DNA from: CAVHXA01 sp963639765
GTDB taxonomy: Bacteria > Bacillota > Clostridia > Oscillospirales > Oscillospiraceae
NCBI GenBank assembly: GCA_963639765.1
Contig: CAVHXA010000008.1
Span: forward strand, 1-64,000
Direction: 5' to 3'
Length of the DNA stretch: 64,000 bases
Part shown: positions 60,777-64,000 of the stretch, piece after piece
Numbering within the stretch: the first letter of the stretch is position 1
Layout: the number at the start of each line of letters is the position of its first letter
Position numbers and translations under genes: made by a program
Notes under the pieces: generated by a model
Seen by the model: only the letters and a program-made list of their open reading frames with translations
Database searches by the model: none
What the model was told of the DNA's origin: nothing

Positions 60777-62150
60777 ATGGAAAAAATCATCTGCGAAAAC
60801 TGTGGTCAGGAATACGATGCTTCCCTCGGCGCCTGCCCGATCTGCGGTCACACAAACGAGCAGCTGGGCACCACGGCCCCACAGCCGGAAACGGCTTATA
60901 CAGGCGCAGCCGACGGCGGGCAGGGCAGACACCCCAACCGGGCAAAAGACGAAAACCGCATACCGACATGGCTGATTGCGGCAATCTGCGTTATCCTCGG
61001 CCTTGCAATCATCATCGGCGCAATTTATATCATGTCCAGCATCGGCCTGTTCAAATCCGAAAAAGCGGCAGACCCGGGTACCGCGACCGAAACAAAAACC
61101 GCCCAGACCGTTCCGGCCCCGAACGAAACCGCGGCAGAGCCGAGTCCGGAAGAGCCTGTCGAAGCCGATCCCTATATCTCCGGCAGCGACACGCAGCCTG
61201 CCGGGCCCGAACAGCCACAGAAAGCAGACCCGGATGCGACCGATCCCGCTCAGCCGGAGGAAGAGCCGACTGAAGAATCCGCAGAAGAGCCCAAATCCCC
61301 GGAGGAGGCACAGCCGGAAGAAACCGGAGAGGATTCCGAAACCGATGCCGAATCGGCTGAGACAACCGCAGAAAAGGCCGATGTTTCATGCGAATCCATC
61401 AGTCTGAACCGCAGCGACATCACCCTGAGCTTCCGGGGAGAGACCTTCACATTTACGCCTGTGGTCTATCCGTCTTCGGCAGCCGACAGCATCGTATGGA
61501 GCTCCTCAGACGAAAGCCTGGTTACCGTAAACCAGAGCGGAACCGTAAACGCACGGGTCGGAACCGGCAGCTCCTATGTAACCATCACCGCCCAATGCGG
61601 CGACAAAAAGGCAACCTGCATTGTCCGGTGCAGCTTCGAAACGGCAGATGTGCTTCTTGCTCTGAACATGGAAGACATTACCTTCTCCTACGCCGGAGAA
61701 ACCGCCGTTCTTGCTCCGGAGGATACCAATCCCACAGCCGAAACCGCCATTACCTGGTCAACCTCTGATCCTGCCGTGGTCAGTGTGGACGAGAGCGGAA
61801 AGCTCACGGCCATGGGCAGCGGAACAGCGGAAATCACCGCGACAAGCGGCACAAAAACCGGAAAGTGCATTGTACGATGCAGCTTCGGCTCCGCAGCCGG
61901 CTCTGCCGACACATACACTTTGTCCAGCAACGACGTGACACTCTTTCATGCGGGCGAGAGCTTTACACTCAGCGTTACGGCAGCCGGCGGCAGCGTTCCC
62001 GAGCACACCTGGTCCACAAGCGACGCATCTGTGTGTACGGTAGATGCCGACGGCAAGGTCACGGCCGTGGCTGCCGGAACCGCCAGCATCCTGACCACCA
62101 TAGACGGCAGACTGCTGCAATGCGTGGTGCGTGTCAATATTACCGACTGA
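60777..62150 (+). CDS. Zinc-ribbon membrane protein with three Ig-like (BIG2) domains
   Basis: 457 aa. N-terminal cytosolic zinc ribbon C6xxC9...C20xxC23, transmembrane helix 64-86, a ~110-residue acidic Pro/Glu-rich stalk, then three BIG2 repeats (about 202-283, 284-370, 375-455) with WSSSDESLVTV, WSTSDPAVVSVDESG and WSTSDASVCTVDADG as their cores. No signal peptide; the helix is an internal anchor. ATG 60777 has CGGAGG upstream; an earlier in-frame codon is rejected. The architecture mirrors the divergent receptor kinase (cytosolic domain, helix, beta-sandwich ectodomain). Confidence 0.9.
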   Translation: MEKIICENCGQEYDASLGACPICGHTNEQLGTTAPQPETAYTGAADGGQGRHPNRAKDENRIPTWLIAAICVILGLAIIIGAIYIMSSIGLFKSEKAADPGTATETKTAQTVPAPNETAAEPSPEEPVEADPYISGSDTQPAGPEQPQKADPDATDPAQPEEEPTEESAEEPKSPEEAQPEETGEDSETDAESAETTAEKADVSCESISLNRSDITLSFRGETFTFTPVVYPSSAADSIVWSSSDESLVTVNQSGTVNARVGTGSSYVTITAQCGDKKATCIVRCSFETADVLLALNMEDITFSYAGETAVLAPEDTNPTAETAITWSTSDPAVVSVDESGKLTAMGSGTAEITATSGTKTGKCIVRCSFGSAAGSADTYTLSSNDVTLFHAGESFTLSVTAAGGSVPEHTWSTSDASVCTVDADGKVTAVAAGTASILTTIDGRLLQCVVRVNITD

Positions 62151-62166
62151 CCGGCCAATAAAAAGT

Positions 62167-62203
62167 CTGCAGGCAGCGAAATGCTGCCTGCAGTTTTGTT
62201 TTT
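62167..62203 (+). terminator. Terminator of the zinc-ribbon/BIG2 gene
   Basis: Perfect 11-bp stem CTGCAGGCAGC / GCTGCCTGCAG followed by TTTTGTTTTT. Confidence 0.92.
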
Positions 62204-62277
62204 CCAAAGAGCGCAGCGATTTCCTCTGCGTGTGTGTCGAAAACCCGCAGCGGCCCGCAGGCGTATGCATTTCCCGC

Positions 62278-62994
62278 CTACAGCTGTGCAAGCGTTTGGG
62301 CGATGGGTTCATGAAGAACAAGATCGGCGCGGCTGTCATAGGGCGTTTCGTCGCGGTTGATCAAAACCAGTCGATTGCCCCGATAATACCGGATCAGTCC
62401 CGCGGCCGGATAAACCGTGAGGCTTGTTCCGCCAACGATCAGAAGGTCCGCAGCGGTGATGGCCCGGATAGCCCCGGCCATGACCTCTTCGTTCAGACTT
62501 TCTTCATACAGCACCACATCCGGCTTTACGATGCCGCCGCAGCTGCAGCGGGGGATATCCGTCGCCTGCCTGACAAAGGCGGCATCATGGAATTTTCCGC
62601 AGCGCTCGCAATAGTTGCGCAGATAGGAGCCGTGCAGCTCATAAACGGTTTTACTGCCGGCCAGACTGTGCAGCCCGTCGACATTCTGCGTGATTACGGC
62701 AAGAAGCCTTCCGTCGGCTTCCCACTCAGCGAGCTTTTTGTGTGCCGCATTGGGCCGGGCCTGCATGGGCATGAGCTTGTCCCGATAGAAATCAAAAAAT
62801 TCCTTTGTGTGGCTCTGATAAAAGCTGTGGCTGAGCATGACCTCGGGCGGATACTGAAACCGCATGCTGTACAGCCCGTCGCGGCTTCGAAAGTCCGGAA
62901 TGCCGCTTTCGGTGCTGACGCCGGCACCGCCAAAAAAGACAATTGCCCTGCTTTGCTGCGTCCAGTCGCGCAGCGTGCTGATCGTATCCGTCAT
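62278..62994 (-). CDS. cobB: NAD-dependent protein deacylase, sirtuin
   Basis: 238 aa. FGGAGVSTESGIPDFRS (NAD site), TQNVDGLH, catalytic His121 in ELHGS, zinc site C129, C132, C150, C152, and VGGTSLTVYPAAGL. Removes acyl groups from lysines using NAD. AGGAGGGG lies 7 nt before ATG 62994, favoured over the GTG two codons earlier. Overlaps the trmD stop by 4 nt, an unusual partner for this conserved ribosomal cluster. Confidence 0.93.
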   Translation of the reverse strand: MTDTISTLRDWTQQSRAIVFFGGAGVSTESGIPDFRSRDGLYSMRFQYPPEVMLSHSFYQSHTKEFFDFYRDKLMPMQARPNAAHKKLAEWEADGRLLAVITQNVDGLHSLAGSKTVYELHGSYLRNYCERCGKFHDAAFVRQATDIPRCSCGGIVKPDVVLYEESLNEEVMAGAIRAITAADLLIVGGTSLTVYPAAGLIRYYRGNRLVLINRDETPYDSRADLVLHEPIAQTLAQL

Positions 62995-63749
62995 TTCCAC
63001 CCCTCCTGATCGAGCTCGGAAAGAAGCCTTCTGTCCTGCTTTGTGTCCAGGTTCAGCTTTTCATACATGTCCGGTCTTCGTGTGCGTGTACGCAGAATCG
63101 ACTGCTTGCGCCTCCAACGGGCAACATTTTCGTGGTGTCCGGAAAGAAGAATCGAAGGCACGGCAAGACCATGCCAGACCTCCGGGCGGGAATATTGCGG
63201 ATATTCAAGCAATCCGTCCCAGTGGCTTTCGTCTTCAAAGCACGCCGCATCGGCCAATACGCCCGGTACAAGCCGGCATACGGCATCTGCTACGGCCATG
63301 GCGGGGATTTCTCCTCCGGTCAGAACAAAGTCGCCGACAGAAAGCTCTTCGTCAACGCATTCTTCGATAAATCGCTCATCGATGCCCTCATAATGGCCGC
63401 AGACCAGAATCAGGTTGTCATGCTCCGTCAGCCGACGTGCGTCCTGCTGGCAGAAGACATGTCCGCAGGGGCTCATGTAGATGGTATGGGCCGGACCGCC
63501 GATTTCATCGATAATATGCGCCCAGCAGCGATACAGCGGATCGGCCTGAAGGACCGCACCGTGCCCGCCGCCATAGGGATAGTCGTCTACCTGGTTCTGC
63601 TTTTGCGTGGTATAGTCGCGAATCTGATGGGTCCGGATACGGATCAGGCCCCGCTGCTGCGCACGTCCCAGAATGCTTTCGTGCATCATATTGCCTACTG
63701 TTTCCGGAAAGAGCGTCATGATGTCAATACACAGCTGCTCGTCATGCAT
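62991..63749 (-). CDS. trmD: tRNA (guanine-37-N1)-methyltransferase
   Basis: 252 aa SPOUT enzyme preventing frameshifting by m1G37. IDIMTLFPE, YPYGGGHGAVLQADP, CGHYEGIDERFIE and SVGDFVLTGGE (knot) are all present. Start overlaps the end of rimM by 8 nt, the standard rimM-trmD order. Confidence 0.96.
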   Translation of the reverse strand: MHDEQLCIDIMTLFPETVGNMMHESILGRAQQRGLIRIRTHQIRDYTTQKQNQVDDYPYGGGHGAVLQADPLYRCWAHIIDEIGGPAHTIYMSPCGHVFCQQDARRLTEHDNLILVCGHYEGIDERFIEECVDEELSVGDFVLTGGEIPAMAVADAVCRLVPGVLADAACFEDESHWDGLLEYPQYSRPEVWHGLAVPSILLSGHHENVARWRRKQSILRTRTRRPDMYEKLNLDTKQDRRLLSELDQEGWK

Positions 63750-64000
63750 CGGTCTGCATCCCCTCGATAAGCCGGACCCGAACGTATCCCCCGGAAAGAT
63801 TCAGCTCGAGGATAAATTCGTGAACAGCGGGAATCATATAGCTGTGCGCACCGGAAACGACATAAACGTCGTTGGACGGAAGCTGAAGCACATCCGTGAC
63901 AACACCGATTTCCCGGTCATCACAAAGCACACGCAGACCAAGCAGATCCGCAATGAAAACACGACCGTCCTGCAGGCTGGCATCCTGCCGGTAAATCCGA
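63742..64000 (-). CDS. rimM: Ribosome maturation factor RimM, C-terminal part (cut by window edge)
   Basis: About 86 C-terminal residues are visible. FIADLLGLRVLCDDREIGVV, then MIPAVHEFILELNL, is the PRC-barrel half of RimM, which binds uS19 during 30S assembly. The N-terminal RimM domain lies beyond the right end of the window. Confidence 0.9.
   Translation of the reverse strand, partial: RIYRQDASLQDGRVFIADLLGLRVLCDDREIGVVTDVLQLPSNDVYVVSGAHSYMIPAVHEFILELNLSGGYVRVRLIEGMQTDA

Overview
The window looks like a chromosomal segment of a moderately high-GC, low-sporulation-signature Clostridia member, most likely in the Oscillospiraceae/Ruminococcaceae group. The basis is gene content and order: cdaA-cdaR, DUF5685, a DnaJ protein with a cysteine-rich tail, yicC-remA-gmk-rpoZ-priA-def-fmt-rsmB-rlmN-stp-prkC-rsgA, a trmK-nif3 pair, Asp23, DUF1858 and DUF4143 proteins. 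Promoters are SigA-like, Shine-Dalgarno sites are strong, and GTG/TTG starts are common. Taxonomy is inferred from content only; no 16S gene is present.

Layout. 1-1500: an AAA+/DUF4143 ATPase flanked by copies of a TGATTTTGGGAAA repeat, followed by a short non-coding or decayed stretch. 1493-19040: one long plus-strand housekeeping run that starts at a good promoter: c-di-AMP synthesis (cdaA, cdaR), an RseC-like membrane protein, DUF5685, a J-protein, a small membrane protein, then RNA/translation/replication genes and the PP2C phosphatase / PASTA kinase / RsgA GTPase module. 19059-25687: mostly minus-strand conserved genes (rsmI, a tRNA(Val)-type methyltransferase, ferredoxin, yebC, nif3, trmK, DUF1858), with a P1-family peptidase and an Asp23 protein on the plus strand.

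25700-35600: metabolism and transport: cardiolipin synthase, cysteine desulfurase, PiT phosphate transporter with its DUF47 partner, a soluble FrdA-like flavoprotein, an AEC permease, initiator tRNA-Met and an AGCS sodium:alanine symporter. It also holds two gene remnants: an EAL-domain 3' end and a broken CoA-transferase. 35600-43400: a KdpDE-like two-component system without kdpFABC, preceded by a duplicated operator-like repeat, then a P-type cation ATPase, a PAP2 phosphatase, a small P-loop protein and glucose-6-phosphate isomerase.

43500-62200 is the accessory, signalling-rich part. A solute-binding lipoprotein, a hybrid histidine kinase and a diguanylate cyclase form one operon. Next come a lipoprotein with a 12-residue acidic repeat, a zinc-ribbon membrane protein with a TPM-domain protein, and an MMPL/RND exporter operon with a DUF308 membrane protein and a TetR regulator. 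Last is a divergent pair: a receptor-like Ser/Thr kinase with a beta-sandwich ectodomain, and a zinc-ribbon protein carrying three Ig-like (BIG2) domains outside the membrane. The window ends in the sirtuin-trmD-rimM cluster, with rimM cut by the window edge.

No CRISPR array, prophage, insertion sequence or rRNA gene was seen. The best candidate for something little described is the divergent receptor kinase / zinc-ribbon-BIG2 pair. The duplicated operator in front of the orphan KdpDE-like system and the repeat-flanked DUF4143 ATPase come next.
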